Origin: Deltaproteobacteria bacterium
GTDB taxonomy: Bacteria; UBA10199; JADGCS01
Length of the DNA stretch: 64,000 nt
Direction of reading: 5' to 3'
Assembly: GCA_024233595.1 (NCBI GenBank)
Contig: JACKPK010000003.1
Location: 118,867 to 182,866 of the forward strand
Positions 51,837 through 58,984 of this stretch are shown piece by piece. Position numbers and translations under genes: made by a program. The notes under the pieces are model-generated. The model searched no databases. It saw only the letters and a list, made by a program, of their open reading frames with translations, and was not told where the DNA came from. Position 1 is the first letter of the stretch. Each line of letters begins with the position of its first letter.

Positions 51837-52425
51837 AGAGAACTTGTCGGGAAATCAAACTCACTTATTAAAAATTGTTGCGGGTCATGCTTCTGAAGAC
51901 GCAACTGAGATGTTTTCCAAATGGCTGCGGCAACCTGTTCACATTAAAATGGACCGTGTTGAATTCATGCCCTTTGAAACAGTTTGCGCGATGATGGAGA
52001 CAAGAGAAGAAAACGCCATTGGTGTTCTGATGTCTATAGATAAAGGCATAGAGGGCATGCTCTTATTTCTTTTTAGTGAGGACATGGCTTTTAAGATGAT
52101 CGATTTATTGACCAAACAAAAAATAGGAACAACTTCTGAGTTGGGTGATTTAGAACGCTCTGCTTTAAATGAAACAGCCAATATTGTAGGCTGTGCTTAT
52201 TTGAATAGCCTTAAGAAAAGTTTAAGCGTTGAGTGTATACCGAGCACGCCCATTTTGATTCACGATATGCCTTTGGCAATTATGAATGCTGTTTTGATGG
52301 AACAAGCGGCTTTTCAAGATGAGTCTTTGTTTATCAATACTGAATTTTTTCACGATGGCGGCAAGCTTGATTTTCAATTTTTCTTTTTACCAGTTTTTGA
52401 ATCCTTGAAGGAGCGCTTGGGATGA
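51829..52425 (+). CDS. cheC: CheC/CheX-family CheY-P phosphatase
   Basis: 198 aa. The ATG at 51829 follows AGGGAAGG and lies inside the end of cheA2. The dephosphorylation motif (Ser/Asp-x3-Glu-x2-Asn) is visible in RSALNETANIVGCAYLNSL; a clear second copy is not, so a single active site, as in CheX, is possible. Other parts (VLMSIDKGIEGMLLFLFS, PLAIMNAVLMEQA) fit the CheC fold. It is followed by cheD with an ATGA overlap, the known CheC partner. Confidence 0.85.
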   Translation: MLEENLSGNQTHLLKIVAGHASEDATEMFSKWLRQPVHIKMDRVEFMPFETVCAMMETREENAIGVLMSIDKGIEGMLLFLFSEDMAFKMIDLLTKQKIGTTSELGDLERSALNETANIVGCAYLNSLKKSLSVECIPSTPILIHDMPLAIMNAVLMEQAAFQDESLFINTEFFHDGGKLDFQFFFLPVFESLKERLG

Positions 52426-52889
52426 AGACTTTATACATGTCACAAATGGGAACGGTACGCCCTCCTGATTCGTTAAGAACGACTCTTGGTTCTTGTATTG
52501 GGATTGTGCTGTACGACAAAAAAACCAAACTTTTTGGTTTGGCTCACATCATGTTGCCAGATTCAAATGGAAGCAATGGCAATTTGGGTAAATACGCGGA
52601 CACAGCAGTTCCAGAGTTATTAAAACAAATGGAAGTGCCTGAGTACCGGCATAGTGATGTGATTGCTAAAATTGCCGGTGGCGCCAATATGTTTGGAAAA
52701 AATTCAAACACGCAAAGCATTCAGATTGGAAAGCAAAACATTGAAGCTGTGCGTAGTATTCTGGCGGATTATCGCATCGCGATAGTTTCTGAAGATGTGG
52801 GTGGTGAAAAAGGTCGGCAGTTGGTGATCGATGGCAGCAATGAGTCTGTGTTGGTCAATCAAATCGGTGACACGCCAAAAGCTTTATAA
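52422..52889 (+). CDS. cheD: Chemoreceptor glutamine deamidase CheD
   Basis: 155-aa enzyme that deamidates receptor glutamines. The catalytic Cys25 is in LRTTLGSCIGIVLYD and the His42 in LFGLAHIMLPD; KIAGGANMF, IGKQNIEAVRSIL and VGGEKGRQLVID complete the family. The start overlaps the cheC stop, matching the common cheC-cheD coupling. 11 bp before cheY. Confidence 0.95.
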   Translation: MKTLYMSQMGTVRPPDSLRTTLGSCIGIVLYDKKTKLFGLAHIMLPDSNGSNGNLGKYADTAVPELLKQMEVPEYRHSDVIAKIAGGANMFGKNSNTQSIQIGKQNIEAVRSILADYRIAIVSEDVGGEKGRQLVIDGSNESVLVNQIGDTPKAL

Positions 52890-52900
52890 AGGGGCGTTTT

Positions 52901-53266
52901 ATGGCTAAGAAAATTTTAATTGTAGATGACGCGCAGTTCATGCGCATGATGATCAAAGATGTGGTTTCTTCCTTGCAGTTAGAAGTTGTTGGAGAAGCGT
53001 GCAATGGCGAAGAGGGCGTCAAAATGTATCAGGAGTTAAAGCCTGATTTGGTGACCTTGGATTTGGTGATGCCCAAGATGGGAGGAATCGAAGCCATGAA
53101 AGCCATTCGTGAATTTGATCCCGAGGCAAAAGTGATCGTTGTGAGTGCCATTGATCAGCGGGAAATTTTGATGGAAGCCATTCGTTTGGGGGCTCAGGAT
53201 TTTATTGTTAAACCTTTTGAAGAGACACGAGTACAAAGCGCCATACAAAAAGCATTGGGTGAGTGA
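52901..53266 (+). CDS. cheY: Chemotaxis response regulator CheY
   Basis: 121-aa receiver with LIVDDAQFMRMMIKDV (Asp9-Asp10), the phospho-Asp54 in TLDLVMPKMGG, VVSAIDQ and FIVKPF. It resembles the CheY type found beside CheD/CheC rather than the enterobacterial form. The likely output is the flagellar switch or a pilus motor; the sequence does not tell which. The stop overlaps the cheB start (TGATG). Confidence 0.94.
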   Translation: MAKKILIVDDAQFMRMMIKDVVSSLQLEVVGEACNGEEGVKMYQELKPDLVTLDLVMPKMGGIEAMKAIREFDPEAKVIVVSAIDQREILMEAIRLGAQDFIVKPFEETRVQSAIQKALGE

Positions 53267-54354
53267 TGTTAGGAACCATTAAAGTTTTGGTTGTCGATGA
53301 TCAATTGCTCATGCGCAAGATCATCGTGGATATCTTTGCCGCAGATAAACGTTTTGAGGTTGTCGGTGAGGCGTCTAATGGTAAGCAAGCTTTAGAACAG
53401 GCAAAAAAACTCAAGCCTGATTTAATTACCTTGGATGTTGAGATGCCCATTATGGACGGCATCACCTGTTTAAAACAATTGATGCGCGATCAACCCACGC
53501 CTGTGATCATGGTGAGTTCTATCACTTATGAAGGTGGTTTTAGAACCATGCAAGCTCTGGATTCAGGAGCCTTTGATTACATTCAAAAACCAAGAGCACA
53601 GAATGCGTCTTCACTTTTAGATGTGGCAGCGCAACTTAAAGAAAAAGCTTACGAGGCTTTTAATAGTCGTTATATCGATAAACTTAAAAAGCAGAAAACA
53701 TCTATTGCTTCAACTTTTGCAGTTAAAATTGCAGGCCAACTCCCGTCGCCGTCTAAAAAGGTTACTCAGTACATGTCCTTTGACAGTCGTGTGATTGCCA
53801 TTGGGATCTCAACAGGTGGTCCACCTTGTTTGTCGCAAATTTTTGCAGAGCTTCCTGAAAAATCGCCGCCTGTTTTGGTTGTGCAACACATGCCAGAAGG
53901 TTTCACCAAAGCCATGGCCGATCGCATTGATAAAATTTCAAGAATGACTGTGGTGGAAGCCGAAGATGGCATGCCACTCCGAGAAGGTGTCGGCTATATT
54001 GCTCCTGGTCATTCTCATTTGTTAGTCGAAAAAAAGACAGGTATGCCGGTTGTGCGCTTGTCCAAAGGGGCTCTTGTCTCGGGGCATCGTCCTTCTGCAG
54101 ACGCCTTGTTTGAAACTGTGGCCAATGTGTTTGGTCAGCGTGCGGCGGGTGTGATCATGACTGGCATGGGGCGCGATGGTGCTACACAAATCAAAGCCAT
54201 GCATGAGCGGGGTGCTTTGACTGTTGCGCAAGACAAAGAAAGTTGTACGGTTTTTGGTATGCCAAAGGCAGCTATTGAAGAAGGTGCCATCGATGAAATC
54301 TTATCCTTAGATCAAATCACTGCGTTCTTGAAAAAGATTGCTCAGAAGAAGTAA
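53266..54354 (+). CDS. cheB: Chemotaxis response regulator protein-glutamate methylesterase CheB
   Basis: 362 aa. Residues about 1-120 are a receiver (VLVVDDQLLMRKI, TLDVEMPIMDG). After a linker (about 125-170) comes the methylesterase domain with the catalytic Ser in GISTGGPPCLSQI, His in QHMPEGFTKAMADRI and Asp in TGMGRDGATQIKAM; GYIAPGHSHL is also present. ATG at 53266 is preferred over the GTG one codon earlier. Last core gene of the chemosensory run. Confidence 0.95.
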   Translation: MLGTIKVLVVDDQLLMRKIIVDIFAADKRFEVVGEASNGKQALEQAKKLKPDLITLDVEMPIMDGITCLKQLMRDQPTPVIMVSSITYEGGFRTMQALDSGAFDYIQKPRAQNASSLLDVAAQLKEKAYEAFNSRYIDKLKKQKTSIASTFAVKIAGQLPSPSKKVTQYMSFDSRVIAIGISTGGPPCLSQIFAELPEKSPPVLVVQHMPEGFTKAMADRIDKISRMTVVEAEDGMPLREGVGYIAPGHSHLLVEKKTGMPVVRLSKGALVSGHRPSADALFETVANVFGQRAAGVIMTGMGRDGATQIKAMHERGALTVAQDKESCTVFGMPKAAIEEGAIDEILSLDQITAFLKKIAQKK

Positions 54355-54371
54355 TGTGTTTTTCACACATT
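54353..54371 (+). other. Short hairpin between cheB and the DUF309 gene
   Basis: AATGTGT and ACACATT form a 7-bp stem with a TTTTC loop. The hairpin begins inside the cheB stop and ends one base before the DUF309 ATG, where no ribosome site is visible. It may end the cheB transcript weakly or restrict DUF309 translation. Confidence 0.35.
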
Positions 54372-54372
54372 C

Positions 54373-54942
54373 ATGACTTTTCAAAAACCAACAACCGAAC
54401 CAGATTGCCCTTTGGGTGGTCCTACGCGTTACTCAAAAATCAATTTGCCTCCCTATCGTTTTATCCCAGGGATCAACGCGCACCCTGTTCGCGATCCAGA
54501 TGGCCATATGCATGGTCATGAGGAAACACACGAAAGCATTTTGCCAGCCAAACAATGGCAAGAATCCTCTGCCTTTTTATACGGAGTCGATTTGTACAAC
54601 CGGGCTTTTTGGTGGGAATCTCATGAACAATGGGAAGGTCTTTGGTTGCAGACAGATAAAACCGGGACGCAGGCACAGTTTTTACAAGGACTCATCCAAA
54701 TATCGGCGAGTTTCATAAAATGGTATTTGGGACAAAAAGAAGGCATGAGCCGTCTTTACGAAATTGGTTTTTCACGCTTAAAAACAGTCGAAGCGCAGCA
54801 TTCAGTCTATATGGGTTTGAATCTACAAACACATTTAAACAAATTAGAACAACACTTCACAGCGGCTTTGCAGCACTCAGGTATTCCTGTAGAGAGCCCT
54901 CTTATAAATTATCCCTTTCTTGAGCTCGCCATCAATTTGTAA
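54373..54942 (+). CDS. DUF309 domain-containing protein
   Basis: 189 aa. The core AFWWESHEQWEGLWLQ followed by FLQGLIQISASFIKWYLGQ is the DUF309 helical pattern, with conserved His/Glu residues whose function is unknown. The first 65 residues are an extension with PPYRFIPGINAHPVRDPDGH and a HGHEETHE cluster that could bind metal. It starts directly after cheB, but there is no visible ribosome site, so the start is less certain. The 205 bp downstream contain no gene but do contain the sigma-54 promoter for the pilins. Confidence 0.8.
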   Translation: MTFQKPTTEPDCPLGGPTRYSKINLPPYRFIPGINAHPVRDPDGHMHGHEETHESILPAKQWQESSAFLYGVDLYNRAFWWESHEQWEGLWLQTDKTGTQAQFLQGLIQISASFIKWYLGQKEGMSRLYEIGFSRLKTVEAQHSVYMGLNLQTHLNKLEQHFTAALQHSGIPVESPLINYPFLELAINL

Positions 54943-55103
54943 ATCTTGTTGCTTGTTGTTGTGCTTGTCTTCTCTTGTTAAGATTTTTATCTGTAACAGA
55001 TCGTGACAAAGTGCTGGTGAAATTATTCCTGAAATCACAGGCAATTTTGAGGTTTCTCCAACCTTGCTCTTAATTCTTCAATAAAAACAAAGTCTTAAAA
55101 AGT

Positions 55104-55119
55104 TGGCATTGGCCTTGCT
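55104..55119 (+). promoter_or_regulatory. Sigma-54 (-24/-12) promoter of the PilV-like gene
   Basis: TGGCAT-TGGCC-TTGCT matches the consensus TGGCAC-N5-TTGC[AT] at 10 of 11 fixed positions, with GG and GC exactly 10 bp apart. Transcription should start near 55130, 18 bp before the ATG at 55148. Confidence 0.82.
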
Positions 55120-55147
55120 CTATAGCTTCGTGGGCTAGGAGCGGAAT

Positions 55148-55570
55148 ATGAGATTCATAAAAAGACTATTAAAAAGCAATAAAGGTTTTTCAGTTGTTGA
55201 AAACATCATGGCGACCACAATCATGGCTGTAGGGTTAATGGGGGGTATGGTTGTGATGCAGAACTCAGTTTTGAGCGCTGTGCAAGGTGATCAAAATACA
55301 GTGGCCTCACGTTTGGCCAGCGAGAAACTAGAACAGCTGATGGCTGATAAAGAGTTCTTGGGTTATGATTACATCAGTGACGGCAATTACGGTGATGAGA
55401 CTGTTCTTAATTTTGAGCGCAGCGTTGATATTGCCGAAGTGAGCAGTGATGATTTTGCAACAGCGAGTGCAGGCAGTGGTCTTAAAAAGGTTACTGTTGA
55501 GGTCACATGGGGAGATGCGGATTACGAAGCCGTGCGCGTGAGCACCTTGATCTCAGACTATAATTTTTGA
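55148..55570 (+). CDS. Type IV pilin-like (PilV-type) minor pilin
   Basis: 140 aa. A short basic leader (MRFIKRLLKSNKG) precedes the prepilin peptidase site G/FSVVENIM, with Glu at +5, and a hydrophobic helix (ATTIMAVGLMGGMVVMQ). The rest (ASEKLEQLMADKEFLGYDYI, TVEVTWGDADYEAVRVSTLI) follows PilV/MshD-type minor pilins that prime pilus assembly. It is transcribed from the sigma-54 promoter just upstream and ends at a hairpin terminator. Confidence 0.82.
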   Translation: MRFIKRLLKSNKGFSVVENIMATTIMAVGLMGGMVVMQNSVLSAVQGDQNTVASRLASEKLEQLMADKEFLGYDYISDGNYGDETVLNFERSVDIAEVSSDDFATASAGSGLKKVTVEVTWGDADYEAVRVSTLISDYNF

Positions 55571-55619
55571 TTTTTCTTAGCAGCTTTTAACATTCCAATA
55601 CATTCCAAGCACATCAATG

Positions 55620-55653
55620 AAGGCGGAAACTTCCCACAAGGTTTCCGCCTTTG
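55620..55653 (+). terminator. Terminator after the PilV-like gene
   Basis: AAGGCGGAAAC pairs with GTTTCCGCCTT around a 10-base loop, 50 bp after the stop. The T-run after the stem is short (TTTG), so termination may be partial. Confidence 0.6.
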
Positions 55654-55707
55654 TCCGTCTAACAACGGACTACGGCGCGACCAGTCCGCCTTTGTCCGTC
55701 TAACAAC
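55645..55707. repeat. 22-bp direct repeat pair with small inverted repeat
   Basis: The unit CCGCCTTTGTCCGTCTAAC (plus AAC) occurs at 55645-55666 and 55686-55707, 41 bp apart. The first copy also starts a hairpin, GTCCGT-CTAACA-ACGGAC (55653-55670). The rest of this 413-bp gap (55571-55983) holds no gene; its right end carries the second sigma-54 promoter, and the part between 55710 and 55910 is AT-rich without features I recognise. Confidence 0.65.
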
Positions 55708-55913
55708 AATCCCTATCTTCATCCGTTTTACAATCCCGTAACAACCCGTATCTCTATTTCTAAAAACTCGTTCACCATTTGTAATCATAAATAAGAAACA
55801 CTGTAACGCTTTGTTACCAAAACAGGCAGAAACAACTAGGTATTGCTCTGCAAATACTCTATAATAATAATGTTTTTCTTTATTGGCCGTAATTTTGTTA
55901 CGCTTTTTTAACC

Positions 55914-55929
55914 TGGCATGAGGCTTGCT
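55914..55929 (+). promoter_or_regulatory. Sigma-54 (-24/-12) promoter of the PilW-like operon
   Basis: TGGCAT-GAGGC-TTGCT matches the sigma-54 consensus at 10 of 11 fixed positions and differs from it at the same base as the site at 55104. Expected start of transcription is near 55940, 44 bp before the ATG at 55984. Confidence 0.82.
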
Positions 55930-55983
55930 TATTTATAAAGCTGGCGACGACTATGCGCGAGCAGCTGTCGAAAAGGAAAAGAG

Positions 55984-56517
55984 ATGATAAAACGATTTCT
56001 AAAAAATAGTCGCGGGTTTACTCTGGTTGAATTGCTTTTGTCGGTCACCATTGCAGGATTGATTTTGGGTGTCGCTAGTGAAACCATGATGAGACAAGCG
56101 GAGACCTACGATTTTATAGCAAGCCGTAAAAACACGGTTGCTGATTTGCGTTTTGCCATGAACCGCCTTTCTGATGAACTGTTGCTCATTGAGACTTCCG
56201 ATCTGCAAAGTATTTCTGGATCAAGCATTTCGTGTACAGATCAAAATGGATCACAAGTGAGTGTGAGTTTGGTAGCTGATGGCGATGGTAGCGATCTCTA
56301 TTGGGGGAATGATTTATTAGCAGAAGATGTGACCTCTTTGAGTTTTGAGTATCAGAACGGAGCAGGGACAACATTGGAAGCCATTGAAGATTCTATAGAA
56401 GATGTTCGTCGCATCAAAGTGACCATGACGGGCGGCAAAGGTGGATCAAAAGACATCACCATGAGCACGACAGTCGTGCCAAGAAGTTTCATTGGTTATA
56501 GCAACTATCAGAACTGA
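55984..56517 (+). CDS. Type IV pilin-like (PilW-type) minor pilin
   Basis: 177 aa. The leader MIKRFLKNSRG is followed by the prepilin site G/FTLVELLLSVTIAGLILGV with Glu5, the clearest class III signal in this block. FIASRKNTVADLRFAMNRLSDELL is typical of PilW/GspJ-type pseudopilins. An Asp/Ser-rich globular region follows. The ribosome site AAGGAAAAG precedes the ATG. It is the first gene of a run with the PilX-like and FimT-like genes, behind its own sigma-54 promoter. Confidence 0.85.
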   Translation: MIKRFLKNSRGFTLVELLLSVTIAGLILGVASETMMRQAETYDFIASRKNTVADLRFAMNRLSDELLLIETSDLQSISGSSISCTDQNGSQVSVSLVADGDGSDLYWGNDLLAEDVTSLSFEYQNGAGTTLEAIEDSIEDVRRIKVTMTGGKGGSKDITMSTTVVPRSFIGYSNYQN

Positions 56518-56542
56518 TAAGGTTTAAGTTTTTGGGGGACAT

Positions 56543-58307
56543 ATGTTTTTTAAACTGATCAAAAATGAACAAGGTGCCAGCTTGGTGGGAGCCATGGTGG
56601 TGATGGTTGCGTTAGCTGCAACAGCTGCGGGTGTTGTGAGTTTGAGTGGCACTGACACAAGATCATACACAAATAACATGCAAAAATCCCAAGCCTTTGC
56701 GGTGAGTAACGCAGGCTTGCAATATGGTTTGGATCGTTTGAATAACGGTATAGATTGTGATGCAACCAAAACTATTTCTTCTGGTCAAAGCTTCACAACA
56801 ACTTGTGATCCCAATTCCAGCACCATCACTTCTGTGGGAACAGTTGGCGAATCAAAAAGCACCCAAACAATCAATGCGGATTTTGCCAAAAACTGTGTTG
56901 ATTTGATTGTGAGTGGTGCTGAGATCAATGGTGCAAATGTTGAAAACATCCAACTTGTTAAAACATGTAATAAACAAGCTATTGTGAGCAAAGCTTATTT
57001 TAGTTGGAACGTGAGTGAATGCGCCTTGGGAACACAATGTGATGGTTCCAACGCTGTGGATGATGTCGATGACGATTCCGTAGGAGATGAAAACAATGAA
57101 GTTGTTTACGAAGACGTAGGCTCTCCTCCAAATAATAAATTTTGGATCTGTCACGTGCCTCCTGGCAACCCAGAAAATCGTCACTCCATTGCTGTGAATA
57201 TCAATGGCTGGATTCACGGCCACTCTATGGGTCAAAACACGCACAACATGGATTACTTAGGGCCATGTATTATTTCTGGAACTCCTGACGATGACGAAGA
57301 AGAGGTTGAAGACGAAGGCTGTGCCGAAGATCAAATTGAGATCGATGGCGAATGTTATGACCAAGTGGTGACCTGTGCCGAAACACAAGAAAGCTATGAG
57401 ATATTAGAAGAATGTGTTGAAAGCGATGGTGGCCTGCAAGTGATTGGTGTTGAATTGGCTGAGACAGCGATCTACGCCTCTGGTTCAGTGCCTTTTAACT
57501 ACAGTCCTGCGGTGAGCACAGGTAATGAGGTTGACGTTGCCGATTCTGTGATGAGCAATAACGGTGTTTATCAAATGAACCTCACTTATGATTCTGATCT
57601 TGCTAACTACTTAGGCATGTGGCTGTCAGTGACTGTTGAGTTTGCTGATGGCAGTCAGCTCACTGGTGTGGTGAAGCTTGGTAACGAGCCAAACCCAGAT
57701 GCTGCTAATGAAGTTGCTCAAGCTCAGGCTCAAGAAGAAGCTGTAGAGGAAGAAGATGAAGAGGTAGACGCCTCCAGATGATTCTTTTGAGGTTGAGAAC
57801 GGCGTGGTGATCATTGACTCAACCAAAACGTTGCGCTTGAAGTGATTATTCGGCCATCACCTGTGCGCGCTGGTGACCAGAAGTGTACACGCGCGCCGAA
57901 CTTCTTGTAATGACGATGCTTGTCAACAGCTTTGTGATACAACGATTTGATGGTAGAAACGCACAGCACAAACCAATAGCCAGCAGAATAGTCAGTACAA
58001 TTCGGCCTGTGCCAATGGCAAAAGCAGTTGCGGTAATTTTAACGCAATCTATGATTCAGAAAACACTTTGCAAGTGCGCACATTGCGAAATGGCGAGCAA
58101 GCACCTCCTTTACAAGGATTTGGTGGCCAGCAAAGTGTGAGTGATTTCTTAGGGCCTTACCTCAATGATAATGGCACGGTGATGCTCAATGACAACCAAG
58201 TGATCATGCTCTTTGAAATGGGTGTGGACTTGAGTGCTGATCCGGATAATGAAGCAGCCGACTTCCAGGATCTGGTGATCCTCATGACGATTTCTGATTC
58301 ACAATGA
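56543..58307 (+). pseudogene. PilX-like minor pilin with CHVPPGNP-type domain, multiply frameshifted
   Basis: The first frame (56543-57781) begins MFFKLIKNEQGASLVGAM, a PilX-type N-terminus with a hydrophobic helix and AFAVSNAGLQYGLDRL. A segment near residues 208-250 (WICHVPPGNPENRH, then IHGHSM and DYLGPC) matches a Cys/His motif repeatedly seen in secreted proteins. Coding does not stop at 57781. It resumes in shifted frames: SFEVENGVVIIDSTK, then NVALEVIIRPSPVRAGDQKC, then SCNDDACQQLCDTT, then a clean end (QVRTLRNGEQAPPLQGFGGQ to 58307). At least five one-base changes (about +1, -1, +1, +1, -1) lie between 57768 and 57975. Either sequence errors or decay explain this. Confidence 0.7.
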
Positions 58308-58344
58308 TTGTGATCAGACATTGGTTTGCCAAGACATTAATTAA

Positions 58345-58378
58345 AATGAAAGCGCATCTTATAAAATGCGCTTTCATT
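58345..58378 (+). other. Hairpin between the PilX-like and FimT-like genes
   Basis: AATGAAAGCGCAT and ATGCGCTTTCATT form a perfect 13-bp stem around an 8-base loop. There is no T-tract after it, so it may stabilise or process mRNA rather than terminate. Confidence 0.55.
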
Positions 58379-58410
58379 GCTTGGTGAGAATAAGGTACAA
58401 TGGAGACAAG

Positions 58411-58960
58411 GTGGGTCATTTAAAACACAATCTGGAATCGCAACAGGGCTTTAGCTTAATGGAGCTGATCCTGGTGATGTCTCTTATTGGCATCATGGCC
58501 TTCACGGCGATCCCGGCTATCACCAACACGCAATCAGTCAGTTTAGATGCGGCTTCTCGCAAATTAGAAAGTGACATTCGTTACGCTCAAAATTTAGCCA
58601 TGACCACGGGTGATGCTTATGGGTTTAGAACCATCACTGATGCGTCTGATACCAATTACGAAATTTACGAAGTCACTAGCAACACCGCGGTGGAAGATCC
58701 TTACGATCATTTAGACATGCAGGAAGATTTTACAGAGAGTTTTAACGGTCATTAGTTTTGTGAATAACAATCATGATATCCGTTTTGACGAAGATGGCAA
58801 CCCGACCTTTGTGACGGGTAGTAATGACATTGCCATAGAAAACTCAGAAAGCGACCAAAAGGTCATCACCGTAAATAACGTGGGTGGTACCACGATTTCG
58901 GACCCCAGCGCTCAAGGACTGATTTCCCGGCTATTGACATTAAAGGTATCTGCAAACTAA
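58411..58960 (+). pseudogene. GspH/FimT-type pseudopilin, frameshifted
   Basis: The GTG at 58411 has GGAG five bases upstream and opens a leader (VGHLKHNLESQQ) before the prepilin site G/FSLMELILVMSLIGIMAF with Glu5. DAASRKLESDIRYAQNLAMTTG is the standard FimT/GspH helix-to-strand junction. The first frame ends at 58755 (DFTESFNGH). The next frame continues sensibly (VISFVNNNHDIRFDEDGNPT) to 58960 and ends like a GspH fold. One extra base near 58745-58752 explains the break. The repaired product would be about 183 aa. Last of the minor pilin genes. Confidence 0.78.
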
Positions 58961-58984
58961 GGGCCTTCCCTAGGAGTTTGCAGC

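Noticed and set aside
54943..55147. tRNA or small RNA genes in the larger gaps
   Set aside because: I looked for cloverleaf-like or known RNA signatures in this and other gaps (9.2, 18.5, 21.5, 29.3, 40.1, 44.3, 55.6 kb) and saw none that could be supported.
57883..58140. Separate small gene in the frame starting at 57883
   Set aside because: It is a fragment created by the frame changes in the PilX-like gene; the sensible peptide for most of this stretch lies in another frame.
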